Below are positions 1-8,465 of a DNA stretch of 64,000 nucleotides, in pieces (position 1 is the stretch's first letter; every line of letters starts with the position of its first letter). Source of the DNA: Methylocaldum sp. 14B (GTDB lineage: Bacteria > Pseudomonadota > Gammaproteobacteria > Methylococcales > Methylococcaceae); the NCBI RefSeq assembly GCF_002005105.1, contig NZ_MSCV01000006.1, forward strand, positions 1 to 64,000, written 5' to 3'. Under the pieces are notes generated by a model. It was not told where the DNA came from. It was given only the letters and a program-made list of their open reading frames with translations, and made no database searches. The position numbers and the translations under genes are program-made.

Positions 1-4
1 TTAA

Positions 5-63
5 GTAGGTCGGCAATCCTTTGCCGACACAGCGGATCTGTCGGCAAAGGATTGCCGACCTAC
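5..63. repeat. Palindromic intergenic repeat (REP-like, family A, full copy)
   Basis: Two 25-nt arms (5-29 and 39-63) are perfect reverse complements around a 9-nt spacer, so the sequence can fold into a long hairpin. The arm begins GTAGGTCGGCAATCC. A diverged single arm of the same family lies at 16158-16181, which makes this a dispersed element and not only a terminator. It lies upstream of the peptide transporter operon. Confidence 0.85.
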
Positions 64-143
64 GGACTGAGCGGTGTCTGTTCACCTGCAACGCGGCTAA
101 CGATGCGACTATCGCACCGTTCGCTCGCGTATAATGGCCGCCT

Positions 144-2384
144 ATGGTGATCAGGCAAGAATCGGTACATCGTTTTTCCGGTCTGGCAAGTTCCGGCCGC
201 GAGCTTTTTTTTGCACGTCGAAGCTTTATACATTTATTCCGGCCGGCCGCGGTTCTGCTGCTGACTTTCCTGCTTGCCGCCTGCGGCAGTCCTCTGAACA
301 ATCCTTATCCGGCCGGGGACAAGGGCAGGAACATTCTTTATACCTCCTTCACCGAGCGGCCCAAGCACCTGGACCCGGCGCGGGCCTACAGCTCGAATGA
401 ATACGAGATCATCGCCCAGATTTACGAGCCGCTGTTGCAGTATGCCTATCTGAAAAGGCCCTATCAGCTCGAGCCGCTGACGGCGGAGGCTCTGCCAATA
501 GTGACTTACCTCGATAAGGATTTGCGTCCGCTCCCGGACAACGCGCCTGAGGAACGGATAGCGTACAGCGAATACGATATTCGCCTTCGTCCGAACATCC
601 TGTTTCAGCCTCATCCGGCATTCGCCAGGAACGGCGATGGGAGCTTTCGCTATCACGCGCTGACCGAAGGCGAATTGGCGAAAATAAGCACGATTACCGA
701 TTTTGCCGAAACCGGCGCCCGAGAGCTGACGGCCGAGGATTACGCTTATCAGATCAAGCGGCTGGTGCATCCCCAGCTGCATTCTCCGATCGCCGAGATG
801 ATGAAGAGTTATATCGTCGGTCTCAAGGAGACGGGCGAGCGGATGGCGAAGGATTTCGACGCCCGGCCGGATAAATCGGAATTTTTCGATATTCGCGGCT
901 ATACCGTGGAGGGCGTCGACATCGCCGATGCGCACCGCTTGAAGATCCGGCTGCACGGCAAGTATCCGCAGTTCCGCTTCTGGCTGGCGATGCCGTTTTT
1001 TGCCCCCATGCCTTGGGAAGCGGATGCGTTTTATGCCCAGAGGGGGTTGATCGAAAAGAACATCACCCTCGACTGGTATCCGGTCGGCACCGGCGCCTAT
1101 ATGCTGGCGGAGAACAATCCGAACCGGCGCATGGTGTTGCTGAAAAACCCCAATTATCACGATGAGTTCTACCCGGCAGAGGGCGAGCCGGAGGATGCGG
1201 CGAAGGGTTACTTGAAGGATGCCGGGCAAAAGCTGCCGTTTATCGAGAAAGTCGTCTTCACTTTGGAAAAGGAAACGATTCCCTATTGGAACAAGTTCCT
1301 GCAGGGCTATTACGACGCCTCGGGGATCGCTTCGGACAATTTCGATCAGGCCGTCCAGTTCACCGGGCAGAACGATGCCGAACTGACGCCGGAGATGAAG
1401 GCCAAGGATATCCACTTGGAGACGGCGATCACGACGACCATATTCTATATGGGCTTCAACATGCTCGATGCCACGGTGGGCGGGCTGGACGAGGCCAAAT
1501 CCAAGCTTCGCCAAGCCATCAACATCGCGGTCGATTACGAGGAATTCATCGATATTTTCATCAACGGACGCGGCGTTCCGGCCCTGGGGATTTTGCCTCC
1601 GGACATTTTCGGTCACGTCGAGGGCAAGGACGGGATCAACCCTTACGTGTACGACTGGGCGGACGGCGCGCCGCGCCGCAAGAACATCGAGGCCGCGAAA
1701 AAGCTCCTGGCCGAGGCCGGCTACCCCAACGGTGTCGACGCCAAGACCGGCAGGCCCTTGGTGCTTTATCTCGATACCGTGGCGCGGGGCCCCGACGACA
1801 AATCGATTCTGAACTGGTACCGCAAGCAATTCGCCAAGCTCGGCATTCAGCTGGTGCTGCGCACCACCGATTACAACCAGTTCCAGCAGAAGATGCTGAA
1901 CGGCAACGCACAGATTTTTATGTGGGGCTGGAATGCCGATTATCCCGACCCGGAAAACTTCTTTTTCCTGGTGTACGGCGAGAACGCCAAGGTGGGCAAG
2001 GGCGGAGAGAACGCGGCCAATTATAAGAACCCGGAATTCGATCGCTTGTTCGAGCGTATGCGCAACATGGACGACGGGGAGGAGCGTTTCCGTATCATCC
2101 AGGCCATGCAGGAAATCCTTAGGCACGATTCGCCCTGGTTATTCGGTTATCATCCCAAGGCTTTTTCGCTGCATCATGACTGGTTCCGCAACCTCAAACC
2201 CAATCTGATGGCCAACAACGGGCTCAAGTACCGGCGCATCGAAGCCGAGCAGCGGGAGCTCAAGCGGGCGGAGTGGAACCGGCCGATCTATTGGCCGCTG
2301 GCCGCGGGTTCGGGGCTGCTGGTCGCGGCGATCGTCCCGGCCTATTCGACCTATCGCCGCCGCATGAGGTCCACCGCGTTATGA
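144..2384 (+). CDS. Oligopeptide ABC transporter substrate-binding lipoprotein (YejA/SBP_bac_5 family)
   Basis: Binds peptides in the periplasm for the permease and ATPase encoded just downstream. The 746-residue product has a long positively charged start, a hydrophobic stretch and a lipobox ending LLAAC at Cys47, so it is probably a lipoprotein. The rest is a family 5 extracellular binding domain, with typical text such as MWGWNADYPDPENFF near residues 593-607. Unusually, a second hydrophobic segment at about 717-735 followed by RRR suggests a C-terminal membrane anchor. The family is normally 500-620 residues, so this is long. ATG144 is the only good start before the lipobox (GTG147 is equally possible). 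The stop overlaps the permease start (ATGA). A TATAAT at 130-135 lies too close to the start for a normal leader, so I do not call it a promoter. The exact substrate is not determinable. Confidence 0.9.
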   Translation: MVIRQESVHRFSGLASSGRELFFARRSFIHLFRPAAVLLLTFLLAACGSPLNNPYPAGDKGRNILYTSFTERPKHLDPARAYSSNEYEIIAQIYEPLLQYAYLKRPYQLEPLTAEALPIVTYLDKDLRPLPDNAPEERIAYSEYDIRLRPNILFQPHPAFARNGDGSFRYHALTEGELAKISTITDFAETGARELTAEDYAYQIKRLVHPQLHSPIAEMMKSYIVGLKETGERMAKDFDARPDKSEFFDIRGYTVEGVDIADAHRLKIRLHGKYPQFRFWLAMPFFAPMPWEADAFYAQRGLIEKNITLDWYPVGTGAYMLAENNPNRRMVLLKNPNYHDEFYPAEGEPEDAAKGYLKDAGQKLPFIEKVVFTLEKETIPYWNKFLQGYYDASGIASDNFDQAVQFTGQNDAELTPEMKAKDIHLETAITTTIFYMGFNMLDATVGGLDEAKSKLRQAINIAVDYEEFIDIFINGRGVPALGILPPDIFGHVEGKDGINPYVYDWADGAPRRKNIEAAKKLLAEAGYPNGVDAKTGRPLVLYLDTVARGPDDKSILNWYRKQFAKLGIQLVLRTTDYNQFQQKMLNGNAQIFMWGWNADYPDPENFFFLVYGENAKVGKGGENAANYKNPEFDRLFERMRNMDDGEERFRIIQAMQEILRHDSPWLFGYHPKAFSLHHDWFRNLKPNLMANNGLKYRRIEAEQRELKRAEWNRPIYWPLAAGSGLLVAAIVPAYSTYRRRMRSTAL

Positions 2385-3358
2385 TCCGCTATATCATCCG
2401 CCGCGTGCTCTACGCTCTTCCGCTGCTATTGGGCGTGAACATCCTGACCTTTCTGCTGTTCTTCGTGGTGAATACGCCGGACGACATGGCGCGTATGCAT
2501 CTCGGGGAGAAGCATGTCACCCAGGAGGCGGTCGAAGGGTGGAAACACGAGCGCGGCTACGATTTGCCCCTGTTCTGGAACGATAAAGCGGAAGGCGCCG
2601 AGAAGGCGACCCGGACGATTTTTTATCAGAAGTCGGTGGGTCTGTTTATGTTTCGGTTCGGACGTTCCGACAGCGGACGCGAAATCGGCGCCGATATCCG
2701 TCAGCGCATGTGGCCGTCCCTCGCCATCGCGGTGCCTTCGCTCATCGTCGGGCTTTTGGTGCACATCAGCCTGGCGCTACTCCTGGTGTTTTTCCGGCTG
2801 ACTTATCTGGAATTCTGGGGCATTGCCTTGTGCGTCGCGCTGATGTCCGTTTCGTTCCTGTTCTACATCATCGGCGGACAATACCTATTGGGAAAACTGC
2901 TGCAGCTCACGCCGATCTCGGGTTACGACTCCGGAGTCAACGCTATCCGTTTCCTGATCCTGCCCTTGGCCATCAGCGTGGTTGCCGGCATTGGTTCCGG
3001 CGTGCGCTGGTATCGAACCCTGTTCCTGGAGGAAGTGGAGAAGGATTATGTCCGTACCGCGCGGGCCAAGGGGCTGTCCGAGCCGCAGGTGCTGTTCGGG
3101 CATGTGCTCAAGAATGCGATGATTCCTATTTTGACCGGGGTGGTCGTGGTGCTGCCCTTGCTGTTCACCGGCAGTCTGATCACCGAATCGTTCTTCGCCA
3201 TTCCGGGGCTAGGCAGCTATACCATCGATGCCATCAGCCAGCAGGATTTCGCCATCGTGCGCGCCATGGTGTTTCTAGGCTCTGCGCTTTACGTCCTCGG
3301 TCTTCTGCTGACCGATCTTTCCTATACGCTGGTCGATCCAAGGGTGAGGCTGGGTTGA
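2381..3358 (+). CDS. yejB: Peptide ABC transporter permease (YejB-type)
   Basis: Inner-membrane permease of a peptide importer, 325 residues. It opens with MIRYIIRRVLYALPLL, the classic first transmembrane helix of DppB/OppB/YejB permeases. It carries the binding-protein-dependent transport (EAA) loop near residues 225-235 (YVRTARAKGLSEPQV) that contacts the ATPase, and ends with the family tail TDLSYTLVDPRVRLG. The start is set at ATG2381 because it overlaps the stop of the binding-protein gene in an ATGA arrangement. The reading frame is open further upstream but that part is out of frame with any homology. A YejB-like extended first loop is present. It is first of two permeases; the second begins only at 3731 because the junction has been invaded. 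Confidence 0.92.
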   Translation: MIRYIIRRVLYALPLLLGVNILTFLLFFVVNTPDDMARMHLGEKHVTQEAVEGWKHERGYDLPLFWNDKAEGAEKATRTIFYQKSVGLFMFRFGRSDSGREIGADIRQRMWPSLAIAVPSLIVGLLVHISLALLLVFFRLTYLEFWGIALCVALMSVSFLFYIIGGQYLLGKLLQLTPISGYDSGVNAIRFLILPLAISVVAGIGSGVRWYRTLFLEEVEKDYVRTARAKGLSEPQVLFGHVLKNAMIPILTGVVVVLPLLFTGSLITESFFAIPGLGSYTIDAISQQDFAIVRAMVFLGSALYVLGLLLTDLSYTLVDPRVRLG

Positions 3359-3420
3359 GCGGGACTCGCAAGCGTCGAAAAAGACAGGCCATTGCAACGG
3401 TGTTAAATGCGGAGACGCAC

Positions 3421-3606
3421 ATGAACAGAGAATACACGGCGATTACCAAGCAAATCGGCGAATGGCGGGTGGGATGGATCGAAGAAATCCCCGGCGTGAA
3501 TTGCCAGGAAAGAACTCATGAAGAGTTGTTGAAAAGCCTCAGGATAACTCTGATCGAGGCGCTGCAATTCAATCACGAGGAGGCGAGTTCTCGTAGGGTG
3601 GGTTAG
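3421..3606 (+). pseudogene. Truncated HicB-family antitoxin
   Basis: The 61-residue frame begins MNREYTAITKQIGEW and contains GWIEEIPGVNCQERTHEEL, the hallmark of HicB/UPF0150 antitoxins. It breaks off after the helix LRITLIEALQFNHEEASS. The last few residues (RRVG) and the stop codon come from the palindromic repeat that starts at 3593. Family members normally run another 8-15 residues. A short frame at 3674-3724 after the repeat resembles a HicA tail, so this looks like the left end of a broken HicBA module lying in the yejB-yejE junction. It could still make a shortened protein. The family call is firm; loss of function is inference. Confidence 0.7.
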
Positions 3607-3672
3607 GCCGCGAGGCCGTAACCCACCGAGAGACCTCGGATTGGTGGGTTACGCTGCGCTAACCCACCCTAC
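3593..3672. repeat. Double palindromic REP-like element (family B)
   Basis: Outer 13-nt arms GTAGGGTGGGTTA (3593-3605) and TAACCCACCCTAC (3660-3672) are perfect inverted repeats. Inside are TAACCCACC (3619-3627) and GGTGGGTTA (3643-3651), so the element can fold as two neighbouring hairpins, like a pair of REP units in a BIME. Its left edge supplies the stop codon of the truncated hicB. Confidence 0.85.
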
Positions 3673-3673
3673 A

Positions 3674-3724
3674 ATTAATCTTCTCAAGATTTGCAAGGAC
3701 TTAGGTGTGCCGCTCGCAAAGTAA
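3674..3724 (+). pseudogene. Possible 3' remnant of a HicA-family toxin gene
   Basis: Immediately after the palindromic element a 16-residue frame reads INLLKICKDLGVPLAK and then TAA. This resembles the C-terminus of the HicA toxins that pair with HicB proteins of the type at 3421, which end in a motif like LLxKKICKDLGIP from memory of the family. The rest of the toxin, including the catalytic GSH motif, is missing. The fragment is short, so the call is tentative. Confidence 0.4.
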
Positions 3725-3730
3725 TCCGAC

Positions 3731-5119
3731 ATGTTGAAGCTGCTCTGGACCGACATTCTGTTCTTCATCCTGCTGGCGGGGTTCGCCGTGCTCGTCGTCC
3801 GGGCCAGGGGCCGCGAGCATTTGCGCCGGCCCTGGCGCAAGGTGGCGCAGAGCCGCAGCGCCATGGTGTCGCTGGTAATTCTGCTGGCTTACCTTTTCAT
3901 TGCCGTATTGGATTCGATCCACTTTCATCCGCGGATTGAAGGCGAAAACGGCCAATACCAAGGCGAGGTGATCAGCGTGCTGGACAGCTGGATGACGCCG
4001 ATCCGGACGCGCGTGGAAAAAACCTATTCGGCGCCTTTTTCGTCCTACGCCTATGCCAAGGAAATGATCCGTCAGCCGGACGGTACGCAACGATGGGACT
4101 ATCCCCGTTTGCAATACGGCGGCGCGCATCTGGCCGATCCGGAACACGAGAATATAGCGGATATTCTGACGACCGGCATGAAGGGATTTGGAAAGGGAGT
4201 ATTGGTCTGGCTATTGCCGGCTTTGCTGGTCGTCGCCTGGCGCAGCCGCCAGGACCGTATCGGTCCGGCCGAGAGTTTCAAGCGCATCGCCCTCGGCCGA
4301 ACGGAAATTCCGTGGCGGGCCGCATTACTGACGCTGTTCCTCATTTTGGCATGCGGCGGCACGCTGGGCGAGCTGGGGCTGCGCTATCACGTGCTCGGCA
4401 CGGACAAGGTCGGCGAGGACGTGTTCTACCAAAGCCTCAAGAGCGTTCGGACCGGGCTTTTGATCGGCACCCTGACCACCTTCGCTACGCTGCCGCTGGC
4501 CTTGGGATTCGGTATCCTCGCCGGTTATTTCCGCGGCTGGGTCGACGATGTGATCCAGTATCTTTACACCACCCTCAATTCCATCCCCGGCGTGCTGCTC
4601 ATCGCTGCCGCCATGCTCATCATGCAGGTGTACATGGCCCGGCACGAGGACGACTTCGCCAGCCTGGCGCTGCGGGCCGATTTCAGGCTGCTGTTTCTTT
4701 GCCTGATTCTCGGCATGACCAGCTGGACCGGCTTGTGCCGCCTGCTCCGCGCGGAAACCCTGAAGTTGCGCGAAATGGAATACGTTCAGGCGGCTCGGGC
4801 GCTGGGCGTCAGGCAAGGCACGATCCTGGCGCGGCATATCCTGCCCAACGTATTCCATCTGGTGCTGATTTCGGTAGCCCTGGATTTCAGTTCGCTCGTG
4901 CTGGCCGAGGCCGTGCTGTCGTACGTGAATATCGGCGTCGATCCCACCATGGAGAGCTGGGGCAACATGATCAACAGCGCCCGGCTCGAAATGGCGCGGG
5001 ACCCGGTGGTGTGGTGGTCGTTGGCGGCCGCGTTTCTGTTCATGTTCACCCTGGTGCTCGCCGCCAATCTTTTTGCGGATGCCGTGCGGGATGCTTTCGA
5101 TCCGAGGCGGGCGGAGTGA
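3731..5119 (+). CDS. yejE: Peptide ABC transporter permease (YejE-type)
   Basis: Second inner-membrane permease of the peptide importer, 462 residues. YejE-type features are visible: an N-terminal membrane helix, the motif HLRRPWRKVAQSRSAMVSL, a large periplasmic insertion (about residues 60-150) holding ENGQYQG and SYAYAKEMI, and a C-terminal transport domain. The EAA loop is near 355-370 (EYVQAARALGVRQGTI) and is followed by HILPNVFHLVL. The length is greater than E. coli YejE (about 340) because of an extra membrane segment around residues 155-170 and a longer middle region. The gene is separated from yejB by a broken HicBA/REP insertion and from the ATPase gene by an intact HicBA pair, but all lie on one strand and probably on one transcript. 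Confidence 0.9.
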   Translation: MLKLLWTDILFFILLAGFAVLVVRARGREHLRRPWRKVAQSRSAMVSLVILLAYLFIAVLDSIHFHPRIEGENGQYQGEVISVLDSWMTPIRTRVEKTYSAPFSSYAYAKEMIRQPDGTQRWDYPRLQYGGAHLADPEHENIADILTTGMKGFGKGVLVWLLPALLVVAWRSRQDRIGPAESFKRIALGRTEIPWRAALLTLFLILACGGTLGELGLRYHVLGTDKVGEDVFYQSLKSVRTGLLIGTLTTFATLPLALGFGILAGYFRGWVDDVIQYLYTTLNSIPGVLLIAAAMLIMQVYMARHEDDFASLALRADFRLLFLCLILGMTSWTGLCRLLRAETLKLREMEYVQAARALGVRQGTILARHILPNVFHLVLISVALDFSSLVLAEAVLSYVNIGVDPTMESWGNMINSARLEMARDPVVWWSLAAAFLFMFTLVLAANLFADAVRDAFDPRRAE

Positions 5120-5189
5120 TGGACTAGCCATTGTCATCATGTTCGATAAGGCCATGGTATTTTTTCCAGATTCCCGGAGGTAGCTTTTC

Positions 5190-5393
5190 ATGAAATTAAA
5201 AGTGATCGTCCATCAGGCCGAGGAGGGCGGTTATTGGGCTGAAATTCCTGCGATTCCAGGCTGTGCTTCTCAAGGCGAAACCTTAGAGGAGTTGTTGGCG
5301 AATCTTCATGAGGCCGTAGAAGCTTGCTTGTCCATTGAGGTCGAGGAGAAAGGTCTCGCACAGACGGACAGGATTTTGGAGATCGCCGTTTGA
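5190..5393 (+). CDS. hicB: HicB-family antitoxin
   Basis: Antitoxin of a type II HicBA module, 67 residues. The sequence has the partial RNase H-like HicB fold: KVIVHQAEEGGYWAEIPAIPG, then CASQGETLEELLANLHEAVEA. Short HicB proteins of this class usually neutralise the toxin by direct binding and lack a separate DNA-binding domain; none is visible here. A good ribosome site (CGGAGG, 5175-5180) precedes ATG5190. The stop overlaps the toxin start (TTGA). The antitoxin-first order is the reverse of E. coli hicAB but common for this class. It lies between yejE and yejF. Confidence 0.88.
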   Translation: MKLKVIVHQAEEGGYWAEIPAIPGCASQGETLEELLANLHEAVEACLSIEVEEKGLAQTDRILEIAV

Positions 5394-5596
5394 AAACCAT
5401 TTCCGGCAAAGCTTTAGGGAAATTGCCGGAGCGGCATGGATGGGAGCTAAAGAGAATCAACGGCAGCCATCATGTCTACGGAAAGCAAGGTTATTCGGCG
5501 CGTATTTCGGTTCCTGTTCACGGCAATGAGCCGCTCAAAATCGGGCTTCTAAAACATTTTCTTAAGGTGGCCGAAATTTCGGAGCATGAATTGTGA
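5390..5596 (+). CDS. hicA: HicA-family mRNA interferase toxin
   Basis: Toxin of the HicBA pair, 68 residues with the double-stranded RNA-binding-like HicA fold. HicA toxins cleave mRNA and depend on a histidine in a GSH motif; here it reads INGSHHVYGKQGYSARISVPVHG split as INGSHHVY followed by the usual VPVHGNEPLKIGLLKHFL. The start is TTG5390, overlapping the last codon and stop of hicB, so synthesis is coupled to the antitoxin. The stop overlaps the GTG start of the ATPase gene. The key residues are all present, so it is predicted to be active. Being inside an essential-looking frame of the transporter operon, it is co-transcribed with it. Confidence 0.88.
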   Translation: MKTISGKALGKLPERHGWELKRINGSHHVYGKQGYSARISVPVHGNEPLKIGLLKHFLKVAEISEHEL

Positions 5597-7260
5597 GTGT
5601 TGTCTCTGAGGTGCTGGAAACCGGTGTAGAGCGGCAACCGGCCAGCTCGCTTTTGTCGGTCTCCGATCTCCACGTGAGTTTCCGTCAGGGCGCGGAGCTG
5701 ATACCTGCCGTTAGCGGGGTTTCGTTTCATATCGACAAGGGCGAGACTTTCGCCCTCGTGGGCGAGTCGGGTTCGGGAAAATCGGTCACGGCGCTGTCGG
5801 TATTAAGGCTCTTGCCCCACAATGGACGAATCATGAGGGGGCAAGTGAGTCTTGGGGGCACCGATTTGTTCGGGTTGCCGGAATATGCCATGAGCGCCAT
5901 CCGTGGGCTGCGCATCGGCATTATTTTCCAGGATCCCATGAGTTCGCTGAACCCGGTCATGACGGTAGGACGGCAAATCGGCGAAGTCCTGCGCTTGCAA
6001 CGGGGTTTGCAGGGCAGGGCGGCGAGAAATCGTGCCTCGGAGCTCCTGGATCATGTGGGACTGCCGAATCCGGAGCGGCATCTGAATGAATATCCCCACC
6101 AGCTTTCCGGCGGCATGCGGCAGCGGGTCATGATTGCCATCGCTCTGGCCGGGGAGCCGGACCTCTTGATCGCCGACGAGCCGACTACCGCTTTGGACGT
6201 GACGATTCAGGCGCAAATTCTGGAGCTTCTCGAGCGACTGAAGCGCGAAAGCGGAATGGCGCTGTGGCTGATCACCCATGATTTCGGCATCGTCGCGGAA
6301 CTGGCCGACCGCGTGGCCGTCATGCGCGCCGGCAAGATCGTGGAACAGAGCGATCGAGAAGGGTTTTTCGAAAAACCGGAGCATCCTTACAGCCGCGAGC
6401 TGTTCACGGTCATGCCCCGCTTGGACGCCTGCCTAGCCCGGCCCGAAACACATCATTCGGACCCGCTGCTAGTCGTGGAGGACTTCAAGGTCCATTACCC
6501 GATCAAGCGCGGCATCCTTCAGCGGACCGTGGATTATGTCAGGGCTGTGGATGGTGTTTCGCTTTCGGTGGCGCAGGGCGAGACCCTGGCCCTGGTGGGC
6601 GAGTCCGGATGCGGCAAGACTACCCTGGGCAAGGGGATTCTCAATCTGATCGAGAATTCCGGTGGGCGGGTCCGCTTCGATGGCGCCGATATCACCGGGC
6701 TTCGCGGCGAGGAACGCCGGAAACGTTACGCCGAGATGCAGATCGTGTTTCAGGACCCGTATTCCTCCATGAATCCGCGCATGGTCGTGGGCGACATCGT
6801 CGAAGAGGGACTACGTGCCTTGCATCCGTCCATGACCGAGAAGGAGCGGCGCGAACGAGTCGAGGATTTGCTCCACAGCGTCGGTTTGCCGAAAGAGGCC
6901 CGATTGCGTTATCCGCACGAATTTTCCGGCGGACAGAGGCAGCGCATCTGCATCGCGCGGGCCTTGGCTGTCGATCCCAAGCTGATCGTGTGCGACGAGC
7001 CGACCAGCGCCCTCGACGTTTCGGTCCAAGCCCAAATTTTGAAGCTTTTGAGGGATCTGCGCGATCGGCGTGGTCTCAGTTATTTGTTCATCACCCACGA
7101 TTTGGCCGTGGTGGCCGAGTTGGCCGATCGGGTGGCGGTCATGCACCGGGGCAAGATCGTCGAAATGGGGTCGACTCAGCAAGTTCTTTTTAAGCCGGCT
7201 CACTCTTACACCAAGCGTCTGTTGGAGGCAGTGCCGAAGTTAAGAAAGGGACAAAAATAG
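5593..7260 (+). CDS. yejF: Peptide ABC transporter, duplicated ATP-binding protein (YejF-type)
   Basis: Energises the peptide importer; 555 residues forming two fused nucleotide-binding domains, equivalent to OppD plus OppF. Domain 1 has Walker A GESGSGKS at 57-64, signature LSGGMRQR and Walker [10 protein letters not shown]. Domain 2 has Walker A GESGCGKT near 336-343, FSGGQRQR and LIVCDEPTS. Each domain ends with the family's oligopeptide C-terminal extension ([12 protein letters not shown] and [12 protein letters not shown]). The start is GTG5593, which overlaps the hicA stop, so the last transporter gene is translated by coupling through the toxin gene. In E. coli YejABEF imports microcin C-like peptides; the substrate here is unknown. 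Confidence 0.93.
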   Translation: MSVVSEVLETGVERQPASSLLSVSDLHVSFRQGAELIPAVSGVSFHIDKGETFALVGESGSGKSVTALSVLRLLPHNGRIMRGQVSLGGTDLFGLPEYAMSAIRGLRIGIIFQDPMSSLNPVMTVGRQIGEVLRLQRGLQGRAARNRASELLDHVGLPNPERHLNEYPHQLSGGMRQRVMIAIALAGEPDLLIADEPTTALDVTIQAQILELLERLKRESGMALWLITHDFGIVAELADRVAVMRAGKIVEQSDREGFFEKPEHPYSRELFTVMPRLDACLARPETHHSDPLLVVEDFKVHYPIKRGILQRTVDYVRAVDGVSLSVAQGETLALVGESGCGKTTLGKGILNLIENSGGRVRFDGADITGLRGEERRKRYAEMQIVFQDPYSSMNPRMVVGDIVEEGLRALHPSMTEKERRERVEDLLHSVGLPKEARLRYPHEFSGGQRQRICIARALAVDPKLIVCDEPTSALDVSVQAQILKLLRDLRDRRGLSYLFITHDLAVVAELADRVAVMHRGKIVEMGSTQQVLFKPAHSYTKRLLEAVPKLRKGQK

Positions 7261-7323
7261 TTTCTCTCACTTCCAAGTGACAGTGAGCGGAACGAAACGC
7301 CTTATGGCCGCTCGGCTGAAATG

Positions 7324-7348
7324 AAAAAGCCGGGCGCAAGGCCCGGCT
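7324..7348 (-). terminator. Intrinsic terminator for the GlcG-like gene
   Basis: Read on the minus strand, AGCCGGGC pairs perfectly with GCCCGGCT around a 5-nt loop and is followed directly by TTTTT. It lies 25 nt downstream of the minus-strand stop at 7376. On the plus strand no T run follows, so it serves mainly the minus-strand gene. Confidence 0.85.
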
Positions 7349-7375
7349 AAATGCAGATCGATAACAGGCGTTCGT

Positions 7376-8182
7376 CTAGTTCTGTACCGCCGGCAAAGTG
7401 AGAGGACTGCCACCTGCGTCATTAATACAGCCGGGCTGTTCAAAGCCGGCCGTGACGCCATCCCCGTTGCCGTTATACTGGTCGAGAATAATATTGTCCG
7501 GACGAGCGGGATCGCCCGATACACCGCCGACACCCTGCATCTGGTCCAATCCCAGGTTCTTACGAACGCGCCAGGCGATGTTGTGGTCGGCACAGGAGGT
7601 ATCGCCGCTAACACCCACGGCACCGATGATCTTTCCATTCTTGTAGAGGCCCAATCCGCCCCCGAATACGTTTACGCCACCGGGACGTTTGCCCACCATC
7701 GGGTCATTGGCCTGACCATAGTGCTTCGGGTTACCGCCGTAAGCCACGCCGGGATTTACCGGATTGCTGAACTGAAGGCCGTACAAACTGCCGCCGAGCA
7801 TCGTTTCCGCGTTGGCGCCGGAGGTTCCTTGCGCGGCCGAGTAAAGGTTACCGGTGGAGAGTGCTAGGCCATTAAGGCTAAATGCATTGGCCGTATTGGC
7901 TTTTTGGGCGGAAATTACGCGGCTGCCGGGCCATTGGGCGCCACGGTTAGCTCCGGAGAAGGCAACCGCACAGACTACGCCATCACGATTGACGATGGTG
8001 CCCCACATGTCGAAGTCCAGTCCGCTGCTTTCGCTGGCAACGGCGCTGATGAGAGCATTTTTCAGCTCGGCATGGGAGGGCAAACCGTTGCACGCCTCCT
8101 TGCCAGCGGAAGAATCCGCCATAACATTGCTGCAAGCCAAGGCAGCCGCCCCCAAGGCTATTATTATTTCTCTTGATTTCAT
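7376..8182 (-). CDS. Secreted GlcG/HbpS (DUF336) family protein
   Basis: 268 residues with a Sec signal peptide (MKSREIIIALGAAALACSNVMA) and a GlcG/HbpS fold, a family that includes haem-binding HbpS and proteins of unknown function beside oxidoreductases. Recognisable parts are AFSLNGLALSTGNLYSAAQ, the glycine-rich FGGGLGLYKNGKIIGAVGVSGD and the acidic SCADHNIAWRVR helix. The signal peptide and later part are longer than the roughly 140-residue core family, with a 40-residue tail holding NDAGGSP. ATG8182 is chosen because the signal peptide starts there and GGAAA precedes it; the frame stays open to 8284. It stands alone on its strand, with a terminator right after it. The ligand is unknown. 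Confidence 0.8.
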   Translation of the reverse strand: MKSREIIIALGAAALACSNVMADSSAGKEACNGLPSHAELKNALISAVASESSGLDFDMWGTIVNRDGVVCAVAFSGANRGAQWPGSRVISAQKANTANAFSLNGLALSTGNLYSAAQGTSGANAETMLGGSLYGLQFSNPVNPGVAYGGNPKHYGQANDPMVGKRPGGVNVFGGGLGLYKNGKIIGAVGVSGDTSCADHNIAWRVRKNLGLDQMQGVGGVSGDPARPDNIILDQYNGNGDGVTAGFEQPGCINDAGGSPLTLPAVQN

Positions 8183-8347
8183 AGCAGAATTTCCATTCGT
8201 TTGTTGGTGTTGAAAGACAAATAAAGTTATTGAGCGTACCGTCCGCAGCCGGCGGATTACAGGCAAATTAAGAAAAAAGCCCAAAAAGCATTAATTAACA
8301 GGGTTTGAAGTCAGATTTCGACAATAACAGGAGCATAAAGCGGGCCA

Positions 8348-8376
8348 TGTCTTTTGTCCCAGTGTTGCAAAAGACA
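8348..8376. promoter_or_regulatory. Perfect inverted repeat, possible operator or RNA hairpin
   Basis: TGTCTTTTG (8348-8356) and CAAAAGACA (8368-8376) are exact reverse complements separated by 11 nt. It lies about 166 nt upstream of the GlcG-like start on the minus strand. There is no adjacent T run, so an operator or a leader hairpin is more likely than a terminator. The function is not known. Confidence 0.45.
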
Positions 8377-8465
8377 ATACGGGCTTTCCAGGAAGCGATT
8401 TTCCATTAAATCTAGATTGCTAAGACAAATGGCACGACTATAAACCGGCTATACCGTTTTGCGAC

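Noticed and set aside
130-135. TATAAT as the promoter -10 of the peptide transporter operon
   Set aside because: No matching -35 hexamer lies 16-18 nt upstream and the start codon is only 8 nt away.
234-2126. 630-codon frame on the minus strand opposite the peptide-binding protein
   Set aside because: It is the antisense shadow of a clear family 5 binding protein; the composition (rich in His, Arg, Val, Ile without motifs) and absence of a ribosome site fit an artefact.
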